Virus record (IMG/VR): IMGVR_UViG_3300020056_000212
Location: 1-20,053 of that record
From: a virus
Reading direction: 5' to 3' (one strand)
DNA: 20,053 nt
This document shows positions 9,501-17,396 of the stretch, in pieces; the first letter of the stretch is position 1; each line of letters begins with the position of its first letter. A program made the translations under genes and the position numbers. Under the pieces are notes generated by a model. That model did not search any database. It saw only the letters and a list, made by a program, of their open reading frames with translations, and was not told where the DNA came from.

Positions 9501-10409
9501 GGTTTCCAAGGCGGCGGTGGCGGCACTGGTATCCAAGGTGTTCAAGGTTATGTTGGTCCACAAGGTACACAAGGTGAAGCAGCTCAAGGTGGATTTGGTG
9601 TACAAGGTATCCAAGGTGTACAAGGTACACAAGGACCAGTATCACAAGGTACTGGCGGTTTGCAAGGTATCCAAGGTCCACAGGGTACTCAGGGTATTCA
9701 AGGTGCTGATGGTACTAATGGAGATGGAATTCAAGGTTTCCAAGGTGTACAAGGTGTTCAGGGGGACGGTGGTTTCCAAGGTCCTGCAGGTACTGGTACA
9801 GATGGTGTTCAAGGACCACGTGGTTTCCAAGGACCAACTGGTGTAGGTCTACAGGGTCCTACAGGTGATGGCGCACAGGGTATCCAAGGTGTTCAAGGTG
9901 TTCAGGGTGATACAGGCGCCACAGGTCCAGCGGGTTCGGGTGCTGATGGTATTCAAGGACCACGTGGTTTCCAAGGTGATATCGGGGAAATTGGTCCACA
10001 AGGTGTTCAAGGTGAAGCAATCCAAGGTGAAATTGGTGCACAAGGTGCAACTGGTTCGATTGGCGCACAAGGTACTGATGGTTTGCAGGGCCCTGCAGGG
10101 CCAGGTAACTCTGCTGCAACTGTTGATGTTGCCAACATATATGGTACTGGTTTAGAATCATCTAATATGTTTGTAACATTTGTGCCTGGCGGTTCTGGTG
10201 CAAGAACTATCTACGCAACGACTGGTCCAAACACTGGTGGCGAACAGAACTTCTTCTATAATACAAATGCGGATACATTATATTTGGAAAATATCACTGC
10301 GGATGGTAACCTCTTTGCAGGGGGTGCATTGATTGGTTCTCATCAAGACCCATCAAACAGAACGTTAATCATCAGAGACTCTGCAGGAACGGTAGTGTGG
10401 GGTACTTAA
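6504..10409 (+). CDS. Collagen-like phage fibre with embedded cupredoxin-like domain
   Basis: This encodes 1301 residues. The order is: residues 1-55, a short head with '[13 protein letters not shown]'; 56-79, a first Gly-X-Y block; 80-135, a spacer ending '[13 protein letters not shown]'; 136-359, collagen block 2; 360-507, globular domain G1; 508-583, block 3; 585-684, cupredoxin-like domain; 685-708, block 4; 709-833, globular domain G2 (related to G1); 834-1201, the long block 5; 1202-1301, a beta-rich C-terminal domain. The Gly-X-Y blocks are dominated by [12 protein letters not shown] and G-P-Q. Such proteins form trimeric rods in phage fibres (family knowledge), and the C-terminal domain may be the trimer cap or receptor-facing tip (inference). 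The gene begins inside its upstream neighbour, which ties it to the same operon. No signal peptide is seen, as expected for a virion protein. Confidence 0.88.
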   Translation: MSTRFRTFTGRGYTIGNGIPQDPAQLDPAAFKGSVIYTITDEIRYSDGTAWLPVAGVQGAVGIQGNQGTQGVQGNYGPGFTIIGSVPDVDAGGDPQATLNTAFPSASVGDGVIDDADEELWIYDGVNWINIGTFRGVQGFQGVQGTQGTQGDLGAKGVQGFRGFRGFQGLQGVQGTQGFQGIQGDKGNQGIQGVQGTQGLQGDQGTQGLQGPQGPQGLQGVQGTQGPQGTQGLQGNQGTDGAFAGQGVQGPQGTQGVQGTQGVQGTQGPQAFQGVQGTQGWQGEAIQGTQGVQGTQGPQGTQGVQGVQGTQGVQGRQGPQGTTGIQGATGLQGDGGSQGVQGVQGVQGVQGLQGFEGSYGGLTFQWELNPTSGNTFPGVGKFGLSEGNTPSAANVYAVDTIWFDDKPSDSNRRLDDIFNYIDRNPSTPKGQLVIRTPRDTATNDFEVIIYEINDWTWAPPTGYEDNGWFDVTFIEKSFLGAGGANTNSWLDATARYGDEAIVSFIPAGPVGDTGVQGETGIQGFQGIQGVQGWQGIQGVQGVQGTQGFQGVQGQAIQGVQGIQGGQGTQGFQGFQGIQGQEGSRVFEVTNVGNIAYEVDGVNNPTLQLLRGFTYTFNVNASGHPFYIKTAPGTGTGNQYTTGVTNNGVDVGLITFRVPYNAPDTLYYQCSNHAGMVGILSISDLGPQGPQGPQGTQGFQGIQGDSGGFGGATFDYTFDGSGTTAINTAVGDIRFNNATPSAVTEIYIDERDDNFANLDNYYASLDTVTGLVKGTLKIMRKADPNNFFVFDYEDITDSTGYWTFEVNYLTGNGAAFNDNEDIIITFTRGGSTGAGVQGATGADGLQGSIGAQGIQGVQGIAQQGTQGVQGIQGGLGTQGSSGTGVQGPQGPQGADGFQGSVGFQGPSGLGSQGVAGFQGARGFQGDLGGAGAQGGLGPQGIQGVQGLQGPQGPTAQGAGGLPGPPGSQGVQGPQGTSGFQGATGFGNQGNQGTQGIQGVQGFQGGGGGTGIQGVQGYVGPQGTQGEAAQGGFGVQGIQGVQGTQGPVSQGTGGLQGIQGPQGTQGIQGADGTNGDGIQGFQGVQGVQGDGGFQGPAGTGTDGVQGPRGFQGPTGVGLQGPTGDGAQGIQGVQGVQGDTGATGPAGSGADGIQGPRGFQGDIGEIGPQGVQGEAIQGEIGAQGATGSIGAQGTDGLQGPAGPGNSAATVDVANIYGTGLESSNMFVTFVPGGSGARTIYATTGPNTGGEQNFFYNTNADTLYLENITADGNLFAGGALIGSHQDPSNRTLIIRDSAGTVVWGT
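6669..7580 (+). repeat. Collagen-like Gly-X-Gln blocks 1 and 2
   Basis: Block 1 covers 6669-6740. A spacer of about 56 residues follows (6741-6908), which contains an acidic '[14 protein letters not shown]' stretch. Block 2 runs 6909-7580. Glycine occupies every third position and glutamine most Y positions. Block 2 has slips in the register such as 'GAFAGQG', 'GPQAFQG' and 'GEAIQG'. Short units like G-V-Q-G-T-Q recur with synonymous third-base changes, so the DNA repeat is imperfect although the protein repeat is strict. Confidence 0.9.
7581..8024 (+). other. Globular domain G1 inserted in the collagen-like fibre
   Basis: About 148 residues between collagen-like blocks. It begins 'GGLTFQWEL', contains '[14 protein letters not shown]', a helix '[12 protein letters not shown]', then 'KGQLVIRTP' and '[15 protein letters not shown]', and ends '[11 protein letters not shown]'. 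The succession of strands matches domain G2 at 8628-9002 (F-x-Y-x-F ... I-Y-I-D-E-R ... L-D-x-Y ... K-G-T-L-K-I ... F-V-F-D-Y-E-D-I-T ... I-I-I-T-F). Modules of this type recur in collagen-like proteins of phages and prophages, to my recollection. Binding specificity is unknown. Confidence 0.7.
8025..8252 (+). repeat. Collagen-like block 3
   Basis: About 25 Gly-X-Y triplets, mostly G-x-Q, with breaks at 'GVQGWQG' (still in register) and 'GQAIQG' (register slip). The same 'AIQG' slip occurs in blocks 2 and 5, each time after 'GEA' or 'GQA', which suggests duplicated segments. Confidence 0.85.
8256..8555 (+). other. Cupredoxin-like (type 1 copper) domain within the fibre
   Basis: Residues 585-684 of the collagen-like protein. 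The domain shows '[14 protein letters not shown]', 'YTFNV', then 'GHPFYIKT' with His623, '[17 protein letters not shown]' and the terminal ligand loop C-S-N-H-A-G-M with Cys669, His672 and Met675. One His after a strand, followed by Cys-x2-His-x2-Met near the C-terminus after a 'YY.C' strand, is the classical cupredoxin type 1 copper ligand pattern (plastocyanin and pseudoazurin group). I see the ligands directly; copper binding is inferred. No other cysteine is present in this domain. It is flanked on both sides by Gly-X-Gln triplets, so it would be displayed along a trimeric rod. Confidence 0.75.
8556..8627 (+). repeat. Collagen-like block 4
   Basis: Eight triplets starting with three consecutive G-P-Q and ending G-D-S-G-G-F. 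It is a short rod or hinge between the cupredoxin-like domain and globular domain G2. Confidence 0.8.
8628..9002 (+). other. Globular domain G2, paralogous to G1
   Basis: About 125 residues containing 'FDYTFDG', '[17 protein letters not shown]', 'LDNYYASLD', '[20 protein letters not shown]', '[12 protein letters not shown]' and '[10 protein letters not shown]'. The same order of strands appears in G1, pointing to an internal duplication. The IRFNNAT...IYID and KG.L....DP..F..F signatures are ones I associate with a recurrent insert in phage collagen-like proteins. No catalytic residues are recognisable. Confidence 0.7.
9003..10106 (+). repeat. Collagen-like block 5 (longest)
   Basis: About 368 residues of Gly-X-Y with Gln in most Y positions. 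Proline in X is more frequent here than in block 2 (G-P-Q, G-P-A, G-P-P-G). Interruptions of the type 'GIAQQG', 'GPTAQG', 'GEAAQG', 'GPVSQG', 'GEAIQG' insert one residue into the triplet register, and several are spaced through the block. A glycine run near 9511-9523 adds flexibility. The block ends 'GPAGPGN' and gives way to the C-terminal domain. Confidence 0.88.
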
Positions 10410-10426
10410 TTGCTCTGAGTCTATTA

Positions 10427-10434
10427 TATAAATA
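10427..10434 (+). promoter_or_regulatory. T4-type late promoter (TATAAATA)
   Basis: This is an exact match to the T4 late promoter octamer, in the 46-base gap between the collagen-like gene and the next gene, which is the largest gap in the window. Transcription would start a few bases downstream (near 10440), giving a leader of about 15 bases that carries the purine-rich AAAAAGAG before the ATG at 10456. It is the only exact copy I found by eye on the + strand. Its presence implies a gp55-like late sigma system in the phage. Confidence 0.7.
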
Positions 10435-10455
10435 AAATAAAAAAAGAGTAATGGA

Positions 10456-10794
10456 ATGGCCTCAACAGCAAACATCTACATAGACAAAGGAACGGATTTT
10501 CGTGTCGAATTAACTTTATTCGATGGTGACGACGATCCGCTTCCAATCTCTGTGCTCGATTTCTTTGCGGATATTCGTAAAGTATATTCAGAGTCCTCTC
10601 CACTAACAAGCTTTACAGTAGAAAAAAGTACTCAGGTTGCGGGTTTGGTTACACTTGTGTTAACTGATACGCAAACAAGAACGTTAAAGCCAGGGAAGTA
10701 CCAATATGATGTGTTGATGCGAAAACAATCTGGGGAAATGTCTAAAATTCTTGAGGGACTTGCTTTTGTTGTAGATACAGTAACAGAGGTCTAG
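10456..10794 (+). CDS. Small tail-adaptor-like beta-sandwich protein
   Basis: This encodes 112 residues. It starts at the second of two close ATGs (10451 is out of frame). The sequence follows a recurring phage pattern: 'YIDKGTDFRVELTLFDGDDDPL', then 'DFFADIRK', a variable loop, 'TSFTVE', 'GLVTLVLTDTQTRTLKPG', 'YQYDVLMRKQSGEM' and 'ILEGLAFVVDTVTEV'. This 'G.D....L.L.D.DG.P....F.A.IR...G.V.L.L...T..L..G.Y.YD......G....LEG.......VT' layout is typical of small beta-sandwich proteins near phage fibre genes, comparable with the N-terminal domain of BppU-type baseplate proteins. The likely role is linking fibre to tail or baseplate, by analogy. Four bases separate it from the giant fibre gene, so the two are co-translated, and the late promoter lies just upstream of both. 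Confidence 0.72.
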   Translation: MASTANIYIDKGTDFRVELTLFDGDDDPLPISVLDFFADIRKVYSESSPLTSFTVEKSTQVAGLVTLVLTDTQTRTLKPGKYQYDVLMRKQSGEMSKILEGLAFVVDTVTEV

Positions 10795-10798
10795 ACGC

Positions 10799-13700
10799 AT
10801 GGCAATTAAAGTCGTAGTAGGTGACTCACCAGAAAGATCCGTCACAACGGTTCTAGAAGGCGAACAAAAACCCCTCATCACCCCAGATTCCGTTACACTT
10901 GGTGTTGATACGGTTGGTCCCTATGTTGCCACGCTCTCTTCTGGTAATGGTGTTATTCTATTTCCAGAAGATGCAAATACTCGCAACATCGAAACTGCAA
11001 ATATTACCATTGTTCACGCAAACACTTCTGGTGAAATTAGCACAAACAATGATGTCTTACAATTTGTAAGAAACGTAGAAATCGATCAGTTCGGTCACGT
11101 TACTGTTTTTGCAGGCACAGAATTCAACCCAGATCAGTTCTACGCATCTAATGGTGTCATTTTCACAAATGATATCACCATTGGTAATACTGTTATTGGT
11201 AACAGTGGAAATACTTTTACACTTGAAGGTCTGACATCACTTATTGTTGGTGAACTGACCTTAGCGAATAATACTATCGCTACAGGCGAAGAACTTGTAT
11301 TCCAAACTGGTGCAAACTCATACATTTCTGTTTCTAATGCACGTATTTCAGATCTTGCAGAACCAGTTGCGAACACCGATGCTGTCACAAAATCGTACAT
11401 CGATACCGCATTGGACAATTTGGAACAGGGTCTTCTATTTGTTGCAGATCCGCAAAGTCCAAATGATGCCACCAACAAACGGTATGTCGACAACCTCGTA
11501 CAAGGTCTAAACGTAAAACCGTCTGCACTCGCTGCGACGACTGGCGATCTTGCAGGTGCATTCAACTCTGCAAATAATACTCTTGTTCTTCCCCCATACA
11601 ATGTAATGAACATCGACGGTGTCACTACATGGGAAATTGGGGATAATATTCTTGTTAAAGATCAGACTAATCCTGCAGAAAATGGTACATATGATGTTAT
11701 TCAATTGGGTAACGCATTTGTTCCATGGGTTCTTAAAAGATCCGAATATGCAAATGAGAGTTCGGAACTGCCAGGCGCATTTGAGTTTGTCGTTGATGGT
11801 ACAGTTAATGGTAACAAAGCATTTGTTGCAACTGTTATAGACGCTGAAACATTTACTATCAACCAAGACGCAGTCACGTGGACTCAGTTCTTCGGTGAAG
11901 GTAACTACTTTGCAGGTAAAGATCTTACACTCGTCAATGGTAGAGAATTTGTTTTAAATTCAAATGTAAATTTGGAAACAATCACGTCTCTTGACTTAGA
12001 GACACTTACAATCGTATCTAATACAGTCGTCATCGACTCAGAAGGTGGACTTGTTCTTCCTGTAGGATCTACAAACGATAGATCTGGTAACATCCAAGGT
12101 ATGATTCGTTATAACACGACTGATGGTCAGTTTGAAGGTTATGACGGTAATGCATGGTCAGGTCTTGGCGGTGTTATCGATGTAGACCAAGACACATATA
12201 TTTCTGCAGAAGATACTGCAGGATCAGACAATGATCAACTAAAATTCTATACTGGTGATGTCAACAGACTGACAATCGATCAATATGCAATCACTGCAAA
12301 CGTCGACATCAATCTAGATACAACTGGTGCACTAACACTTCCAGACGGCACATCTGCACAACGTGATGCAATTCCTCAATTCCGTAGAGGTATGATCCGT
12401 TATAATACTTCAGACGATCAGTTCGAAGGATACAATGGTAATAACTGGCAAGGTCTTGGTGGGGTTGTTGACGTTGATCAAGACACAAAGATTACTGCAG
12501 AATATACGCCAGGCGGAGATCAGGATGAACTGAACTTCTATGCGGGTGGAAACCACGTTGCACAGTTCTATGCAAACAAAGATGTTTACTTCTATGGAAA
12601 CATGGATGTTTCTGGTAACGTTGTTATCGGTGGTAACATCAGACTTGGTGATAACGAGATTGACAACATTGAAGTTGTCGCAGACTTTACATCTAACCTG
12701 TTGCCAAATGACAACGACACATATATGTTGGGTGGTACTGGTAAGAACTGGTACAAACTATTCACAGGTAGAATCGGTCATGACAGTAATGTTGTCATCA
12801 TCGAAACAGAAGGTGCCCTAACACTTCCAGTTGGTTCAACAGCTAAGAGACCACCTGCATACGAAGGTATGATTCGTTTCAATACGGATGACAATCGTTT
12901 TGAAGGATATGATGGAAACATCTGGGCAGGTCTTGCAGGATCAGTTATTGACGTTGATCAGGATACAAAGATCACTGCAGAAACGTCTCCTAATGCAGAC
13001 AATGACCAACTGAACTTCCATACTGCAGGTCATCTAAGACTGACTATTGATGAAGATGGTATCATCAAAGTGCCAGCAGGGAACAATATGTTCCTTGAAG
13101 CGCCTGGTGGTTTTATCAATGTTGGCAATACTATTATAACAAATCTTGCAGACCCTGTCAATGACCAAGATGCAGTTACGAAGTATTATTTGGAAAAAGG
13201 TGGTTTTGCATCCACACTTACTCTAAAAGACAACTCTAATACTCACTTAGTTGCACTTCTACAATCTCCCACGGTGACTGTAGGTAGAGGTCTTGAAGTA
13301 CAGAATGCAAACAGTACTGCATTTGAACTTGCAGTTGATGTGACAGGTGTTCAGCCAGGTATCTACGGTAACGATGGTTATGTTCCTCGTGTTCGTATTA
13401 CAGAAGATGGTCGTATTGACTTTGCGACAGAACTTCCAGTAGAACTTCAGGCGAATGCGATTCCAGACTTTACAGAGGTGTCGATGGACATCACTGGTCT
13501 GATGTTCCGTGACGGTACACACACTGGTGTGTATGTGTACTACGATGACGCTGGTAACACGATCAACATTTCACACAACACGTCTCCTATCACTAATACT
13601 GATAATGCAGATGGTGAGTTTATTCAGAACTTGGAGTTCGATGAATTTGGTCACGTTGTTGTTTTAAATTCTGCAAACTTGGATCTTCAGTATATTCGTA

Positions 13701-16700
13701 CTGATGGTACAATCCCCGCATCCAACACAATTATTGCTCCTCGTTTTGCAGACTCTGCAAACATCGAATACTTTATTGATCCATTTGAAACATCGCAAAT
13801 CAGAAACTTGATTTTGGGTTTTGGTTCTAATACTGCATCTATTGAAATGTCTGATGGTCCATTACCCACAGATAAATCATTCATCTATGCTTCTGCAGGC
13901 GTTATTGGGTTCGTTGATAATTCACTCAATTACTTTGCATCTGCAAACCGTACTACTGGTGACTTCACGGTTACTGGTAACTTGATTGCGGGTGGGTTTG
14001 CAGACTCACAAGATACAAGTTTTGTTATCAACCCTGCAGACATCTCAAACGTAAACAAATTCTACGTTGAAGACCATGCATGGTTTGGATATAACATATC
14101 TCTAAACCAACAAGGTTTCTCTGCAAACAATGGTGTTATCGAATTTGGTGGTGCAAAACTTCGTAACGTTGGTATTCCAGTTGAAGTTCACGATGCAGTT
14201 ACCCTTGGATTTATGCAAGCTGCAATCCAAGGTGGTGAAGGTACAAGTCTTTCTAACACATTTACAATTGACGTTAACGTCGATGGTTCAACTCTTGAAA
14301 TCGTTAACGATATCACTCGTGTTAAAGATGGTGGTATCACTAATGCGAAGATTGCAACACCTTACATTACTATTGCGGGTGAAACTCAAGCAACAATTCC
14401 ACCATTCTTTGTCACTGCAAACCTAACACTATTTGATGGTGATCAGTGGCAAGTAAACGGTACTCTACGTGATGAGACATATTCTTTCACAGAAGAACCA
14501 ACACTTCAAGTTTATATTGGTGATACACTTAATTTTGCAGTAAGTGGTGCAAACACCATTTCACTTTATATTAAAACTTCCGAAACATCTGGTACTGGTG
14601 ATGCGGCATTTGGTGTAACAAACCAAGGTGCAACAGGTGGTGAAACACTTACATTTGTTCCAGATACGGTTGGTACATATTACTATATTGATATTAACAA
14701 TACAGATCGTTCTGGTCAAATTACTGTTTCAGAACAATATACTCCTGCAGAAAATATCAATTTAGGTGAGACACTTACCTTTGCTGCGGGTGAAGGTATC
14801 AACACTGAAGTCACAAACAATACGATCACAATCTCTGCAGAACTTGCTACTGCCTTTGCGTCAAATGACAACAGAGGTATTGCTGCATTTGCGAACGCAG
14901 ACTTTGTAGTGACCAACGGTGTCGTAGAATTTGCAACATCTGGTGTCACTGCAAACACTTACGGTTCTTCTACTGCAATTCCAATTCTGACAATTGACGA
15001 ACATGGTCTTGTCACTCTTGCAAGTACTGCATCAGTTGCAGGCGTCGACGGTGTAAGTTACGAGAATTCGAACAACACAATTACTATCGTTACTGGTGAT
15101 GGTTCTGAGTTCCATATTCAGACAGAGACCACAGTAGAACTTTCTGGTAAAGTAACAGGAACTGCAACCTCTTCAAACGGTACAGTTCAAATTGCAACTG
15201 AACTAGAAGACACTGGTGTCGTTGCAAACACTTACGGTTCGTCTACTGAGATCCCAGTCATCACAATTGATGTTGATGGTAGAATTACTCTTGCAAACAC
15301 TGCATCTGTTGCGGGTGTCGATAGTTTCTCATACGATCCTGCAAACAATACCATCACACTGATTACAGGTGACGGATCAGAGTTCCATATTGCTACTGAA
15401 ACTGCAGTTGAATTAACTGGCAAGGTTACTGGTTCTGCCACTTCTTCAAACGGTACTGTACAAGTAACGACAGAACTTGAAGATACTGGTGTTGCTGCGG
15501 GTACATATGGTTCTGCATCTCAGATCCCAGTGTTTACAGTTGATGACGATGGTCGTATTACTGTTGCAAATACCGCAGCGGTAGGTGGTATCGATGACTT
15601 CTCATATGATGCCGCTAACAATACAATCACATTGTCTTCTGGTGATGGATCAGTATATCATCTAAGAACCGAAACAACTGTAAACCTTCTTGGTGATGTG
15701 ACTGGTACTGCGACATCTTCGAACGGTACAGTCGAAGTCACTGCAGACATCTCAACCACTGGTGTTGTTGCAGGAGTTTATGGTACTGCTTCCCAAATAC
15801 CAATTATCACTGTAGCTGCAGATGGTCGTATCACTACAATGTCCAACACTGCAGTCGCAGGTGTTGATGACTTTGTTTACACTTCTGCAAATAACACACT
15901 AGGAATTTTCACTGGTGACGGATCTGTATTCCTACAGAAGATTGACTCATTTGATGAGACTGTAAACTTTGGTGCAGACATTGATGTCACAGGAAACGTT
16001 ACTGTAAGTGGTACTGTTGACGGACGTGATATTGCGGCAGATGGTGCGAAACTAGACAACATCGAAGCAGGGGCGACAGGGGATCAAACTGCAACAGAGA
16101 TCCTTAATCTTCTTCTGACAGTAGATGGGGATGGATCAGGCCTTGATGCAGACACCGTTGATGGATACTCTGCACAAGAAATCTTAGATGCGTCTGCTAA
16201 CAACGCACAAAACCTTATTGGTGACGGTGAAGTATTCATCTATGCAAACACTGGTGTAACAGTTAATTCGACAAATGTCAACTATAGATTTAACTTAAAC
16301 AGTGCAAACAGTTTTACATTCGATGTTGGTCACGCAGACACTTCTAGTATTGCAAACACAAGTTTGTCACTTCCAAATGTTTTAACTGGTATTACCTTTG
16401 ATGAGTTCGGTCATGCACAAACAACTTCTTCTACGGATCTCGACGGTAGATACTACACTGAAGCAGAGTTGGATGGTGGTCAACTTGACAACCGTTACTA
16501 CACAGAAACTGAACTGGATGCAGGTCAATTAGATAACAGATACTACACTGAAGCAGAGTTGGATGGTGGTCAACTAGATTCACGTTACTTCAATCTGACA
16601 GGTGATACAGTAACTGGTAACTCTACATTTGAACAGAATGTGATAATTGATGGAACAATCAACCGTGATCCTCGTATCACACTATATGGTTTCGTCAACG

Positions 16701-17362
16701 GTTTCACAGATCTAGTAAACCTCGCAAACGGTTCTATGTTCACATCTTCTGATACTGTAATCAGTGTTGGTGATGGTTTGGATATCGTTGGTGGAACGAT
16801 CAATGCGAACGTTGAAATATCTCATACAGATACTTCTAGTCAAGCAAATGTTGCATTCGCAAATACTGCACTTGCACCAGAATTTATCTCTGCAGTTGAC
16901 GTAGATCAGTTTGGTCACGTTGTTGGAGTTTCCAAAGAAGTCAGACTTTATCTTGACCAAGCAACTGCAGATAATAGATATGTAAACGAAACTGGTGATA
17001 CGATGACAGGGAACTTGGAAGTCCAAGCTGTCATCTCACAAGATTATTCTGCATTCCATTCTGAGTCATTAACACTAACAACAACATCTCCAACTGTATT
17101 GTTTAGTTTCGCTCATGCAGATTTTATGGGTGGTGAATTCATTATTACTGGTAAAAATGGAATAAATAAACATATTACAAAAATGTTGATTGTTCATGAT
17201 GGCACTACTGCATCAGCAACAGAGTTTGGTAAGGTGGTGACAAACACTGACCTTGCAACTTACGATGTTATAATTAATGGTAGCGATGTTCAAGTTTTGG
17301 TTACTCCATCACAATCATCATCTACGGAGTTCGTAACCTTTGCAACTCTAATAAAAGATTAA
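10799..17362 (+). CDS. Giant modular tail fibre protein
   Basis: This encodes 2187 residues. The start ATG lies 4 bases after the previous stop, behind AGAGG inside that gene. Recognisable parts in order: an N-terminal region with 'VEIDQFGHV'; 'DAVTKSYID' and 'DATNKRYVD' boundary motifs (about residues 195-235); a common fibre module with 'ILVKDQTNPAENGTYDV' (about 237-370); three 'GMIRYNT..QFEGY.G..W' repeats (from about 417); a 'DAVTKYYLEKGG' boundary; 'LEFDEFGHVVV'; a 'DAVTLGFMQ' boundary; a degenerate cupredoxin-like domain (about 1213-1314); four 91-residue repeats (about 1382-1745); 'DGRDIAADGAKLDNIEAGAT' and 'SGLDADTVDGYSAQEIL'; three YYTE repeats (about 1884-1928); 'DTMTGNLEV'; and a unique C-terminal domain of about 120 residues ending 'FATLIKD'. 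Such motif chains are typical of marine T4-like phage fibres. The C-terminus is the best candidate for receptor contact (inference). Confidence 0.87.
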   Translation: MAIKVVVGDSPERSVTTVLEGEQKPLITPDSVTLGVDTVGPYVATLSSGNGVILFPEDANTRNIETANITIVHANTSGEISTNNDVLQFVRNVEIDQFGHVTVFAGTEFNPDQFYASNGVIFTNDITIGNTVIGNSGNTFTLEGLTSLIVGELTLANNTIATGEELVFQTGANSYISVSNARISDLAEPVANTDAVTKSYIDTALDNLEQGLLFVADPQSPNDATNKRYVDNLVQGLNVKPSALAATTGDLAGAFNSANNTLVLPPYNVMNIDGVTTWEIGDNILVKDQTNPAENGTYDVIQLGNAFVPWVLKRSEYANESSELPGAFEFVVDGTVNGNKAFVATVIDAETFTINQDAVTWTQFFGEGNYFAGKDLTLVNGREFVLNSNVNLETITSLDLETLTIVSNTVVIDSEGGLVLPVGSTNDRSGNIQGMIRYNTTDGQFEGYDGNAWSGLGGVIDVDQDTYISAEDTAGSDNDQLKFYTGDVNRLTIDQYAITANVDINLDTTGALTLPDGTSAQRDAIPQFRRGMIRYNTSDDQFEGYNGNNWQGLGGVVDVDQDTKITAEYTPGGDQDELNFYAGGNHVAQFYANKDVYFYGNMDVSGNVVIGGNIRLGDNEIDNIEVVADFTSNLLPNDNDTYMLGGTGKNWYKLFTGRIGHDSNVVIIETEGALTLPVGSTAKRPPAYEGMIRFNTDDNRFEGYDGNIWAGLAGSVIDVDQDTKITAETSPNADNDQLNFHTAGHLRLTIDEDGIIKVPAGNNMFLEAPGGFINVGNTIITNLADPVNDQDAVTKYYLEKGGFASTLTLKDNSNTHLVALLQSPTVTVGRGLEVQNANSTAFELAVDVTGVQPGIYGNDGYVPRVRITEDGRIDFATELPVELQANAIPDFTEVSMDITGLMFRDGTHTGVYVYYDDAGNTINISHNTSPITNTDNADGEFIQNLEFDEFGHVVVLNSANLDLQYIRTDGTIPASNTIIAPRFADSANIEYFIDPFETSQIRNLILGFGSNTASIEMSDGPLPTDKSFIYASAGVIGFVDNSLNYFASANRTTGDFTVTGNLIAGGFADSQDTSFVINPADISNVNKFYVEDHAWFGYNISLNQQGFSANNGVIEFGGAKLRNVGIPVEVHDAVTLGFMQAAIQGGEGTSLSNTFTIDVNVDGSTLEIVNDITRVKDGGITNAKIATPYITIAGETQATIPPFFVTANLTLFDGDQWQVNGTLRDETYSFTEEPTLQVYIGDTLNFAVSGANTISLYIKTSETSGTGDAAFGVTNQGATGGETLTFVPDTVGTYYYIDINNTDRSGQITVSEQYTPAENINLGETLTFAAGEGINTEVTNNTITISAELATAFASNDNRGIAAFANADFVVTNGVVEFATSGVTANTYGSSTAIPILTIDEHGLVTLASTASVAGVDGVSYENSNNTITIVTGDGSEFHIQTETTVELSGKVTGTATSSNGTVQIATELEDTGVVANTYGSSTEIPVITIDVDGRITLANTASVAGVDSFSYDPANNTITLITGDGSEFHIATETAVELTGKVTGSATSSNGTVQVTTELEDTGVAAGTYGSASQIPVFTVDDDGRITVANTAAVGGIDDFSYDAANNTITLSSGDGSVYHLRTETTVNLLGDVTGTATSSNGTVEVTADISTTGVVAGVYGTASQIPIITVAADGRITTMSNTAVAGVDDFVYTSANNTLGIFTGDGSVFLQKIDSFDETVNFGADIDVTGNVTVSGTVDGRDIAADGAKLDNIEAGATGDQTATEILNLLLTVDGDGSGLDADTVDGYSAQEILDASANNAQNLIGDGEVFIYANTGVTVNSTNVNYRFNLNSANSFTFDVGHADTSSIANTSLSLPNVLTGITFDEFGHAQTTSSTDLDGRYYTEAELDGGQLDNRYYTETELDAGQLDNRYYTEAELDGGQLDSRYFNLTGDTVTGNSTFEQNVIIDGTINRDPRITLYGFVNGFTDLVNLANGSMFTSSDTVISVGDGLDIVGGTINANVEISHTDTSSQANVAFANTALAPEFISAVDVDQFGHVVGVSKEVRLYLDQATADNRYVNETGDTMTGNLEVQAVISQDYSAFHSESLTLTTTSPTVLFSFAHADFMGGEFIITGKNGINKHITKMLIVHDGTTASATEFGKVVTNTDLATYDVIINGSDVQVLVTPSQSSSTEFVTFATLIKD
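12046..13020 (+). repeat. Three GMIRYN fibre repeats
   Basis: The ATG of 'GMIR[YF]N' lies at 12101, 12392 and 12869. Each copy starts with 'L.LP.G[ST]' and a short linker, continues '[DN]..FEGY[DN]GN.W.GL.G', and then 'D[VQ]DQDT.I[ST]AE' followed by 'D[NQ]D[EQ]L.F'. The first two copies are 291 bp apart. The third is 477 bp further on because a stretch with 'NHVAQFYANKDVYFYGNMDVSG' and 'LLPNDNDTYMLGGTGKNWYKLF' is inserted. The W and Y rich core is a common small beta module of phage fibres. Confidence 0.8.
14437..14739 (+). other. Degenerate cupredoxin-like domain without copper ligands
   Basis: About 101 residues of the giant fibre align by eye with the cupredoxin-like domain at 8256-8555: 'PTLQVYIGDTLNFAV' with '[15 protein letters not shown]', 'LYIKT' with 'FYIKT', 'AFGVTNQGATGGETLTFVP' with '[20 protein letters not shown]', and 'TYYYIDINNTDRSGQITVS' with '[18 protein letters not shown]'. 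None of the four ligands is retained: His623 aligns with Ile, Cys669 with Ile, His672 with Asn, and Met675 falls at the Arg/Ser position. The fold is probably kept while metal binding is lost. Confidence 0.6.
14942..16033 (+). repeat. Four tandem 273-bp (91-residue) fibre repeats
   Basis: Equivalent codons (the Ala of 'ANTYGSS', 'AGTYGSA', 'AGVYGTA') fall at 14951, 15224, 15497 and 15770, exactly 273 bp apart each time. A unit reads 'TGV.A.TYG....IP[IV].T[IV]D.DGRIT.A.TA.V.G[VI]D.FSYD.ANNTIT...GDGS.[FY]H..TET.V.L.G.VTGTATSSNGTV.V....'. The second half of the fourth unit diverges and merges into 'VTGNVTVSGTVDGRDI'. The 'TYGS...P.[IV]T[IV]D..G.IT' core is a widespread phage fibre motif. Confidence 0.88.
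16448..16582 (+). repeat. Three tandem 45-bp (15-residue) YYTE repeats
   Basis: Units at 16448-16492, 16493-16537 and 16538-16582 encode R-Y-Y-T-E-[AT]-E-L-D-[GA]-G-Q-L-D-[NS]. Units 1 and 3 share 38 identical bases, while the middle unit differs mainly at synonymous third positions. The motif is known from fibre proteins, usually just before an 'LTGDT.TGN' segment as here. It probably forms a regular trimeric stalk (inference). Confidence 0.88.
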
Positions 17363-17380
17363 ATAATACTGCCTAATTCT

Positions 17381-17388
17381 GGGGAGAG
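17381..17388 (+). promoter_or_regulatory. Ribosome binding site
   Basis: GGGGAGAG is centred about 12 bases before the ATG at 17397. It sits in a 34-base gap and supports this start for the last gene. The gap (17363-17396) contains no exact late promoter octamer and no evident hairpin terminator. Confidence 0.7.
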
Positions 17389-17396
17389 TGAACCGA

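Noticed and set aside
6669-10106. Regular short DNA repeats as a possible CRISPR or satellite array
   Set aside because: The repeats keep a codon register of glycine every third residue with synonymous variation and no unique spacers, so they are protein-coding collagen-like repeats.
17363-17396. Terminator or promoter in the gap between the two giant fibres
   Set aside because: No inverted repeat with a T-run and no exact TATAAATA is visible; only AT-rich sequence followed by the ribosome binding site.
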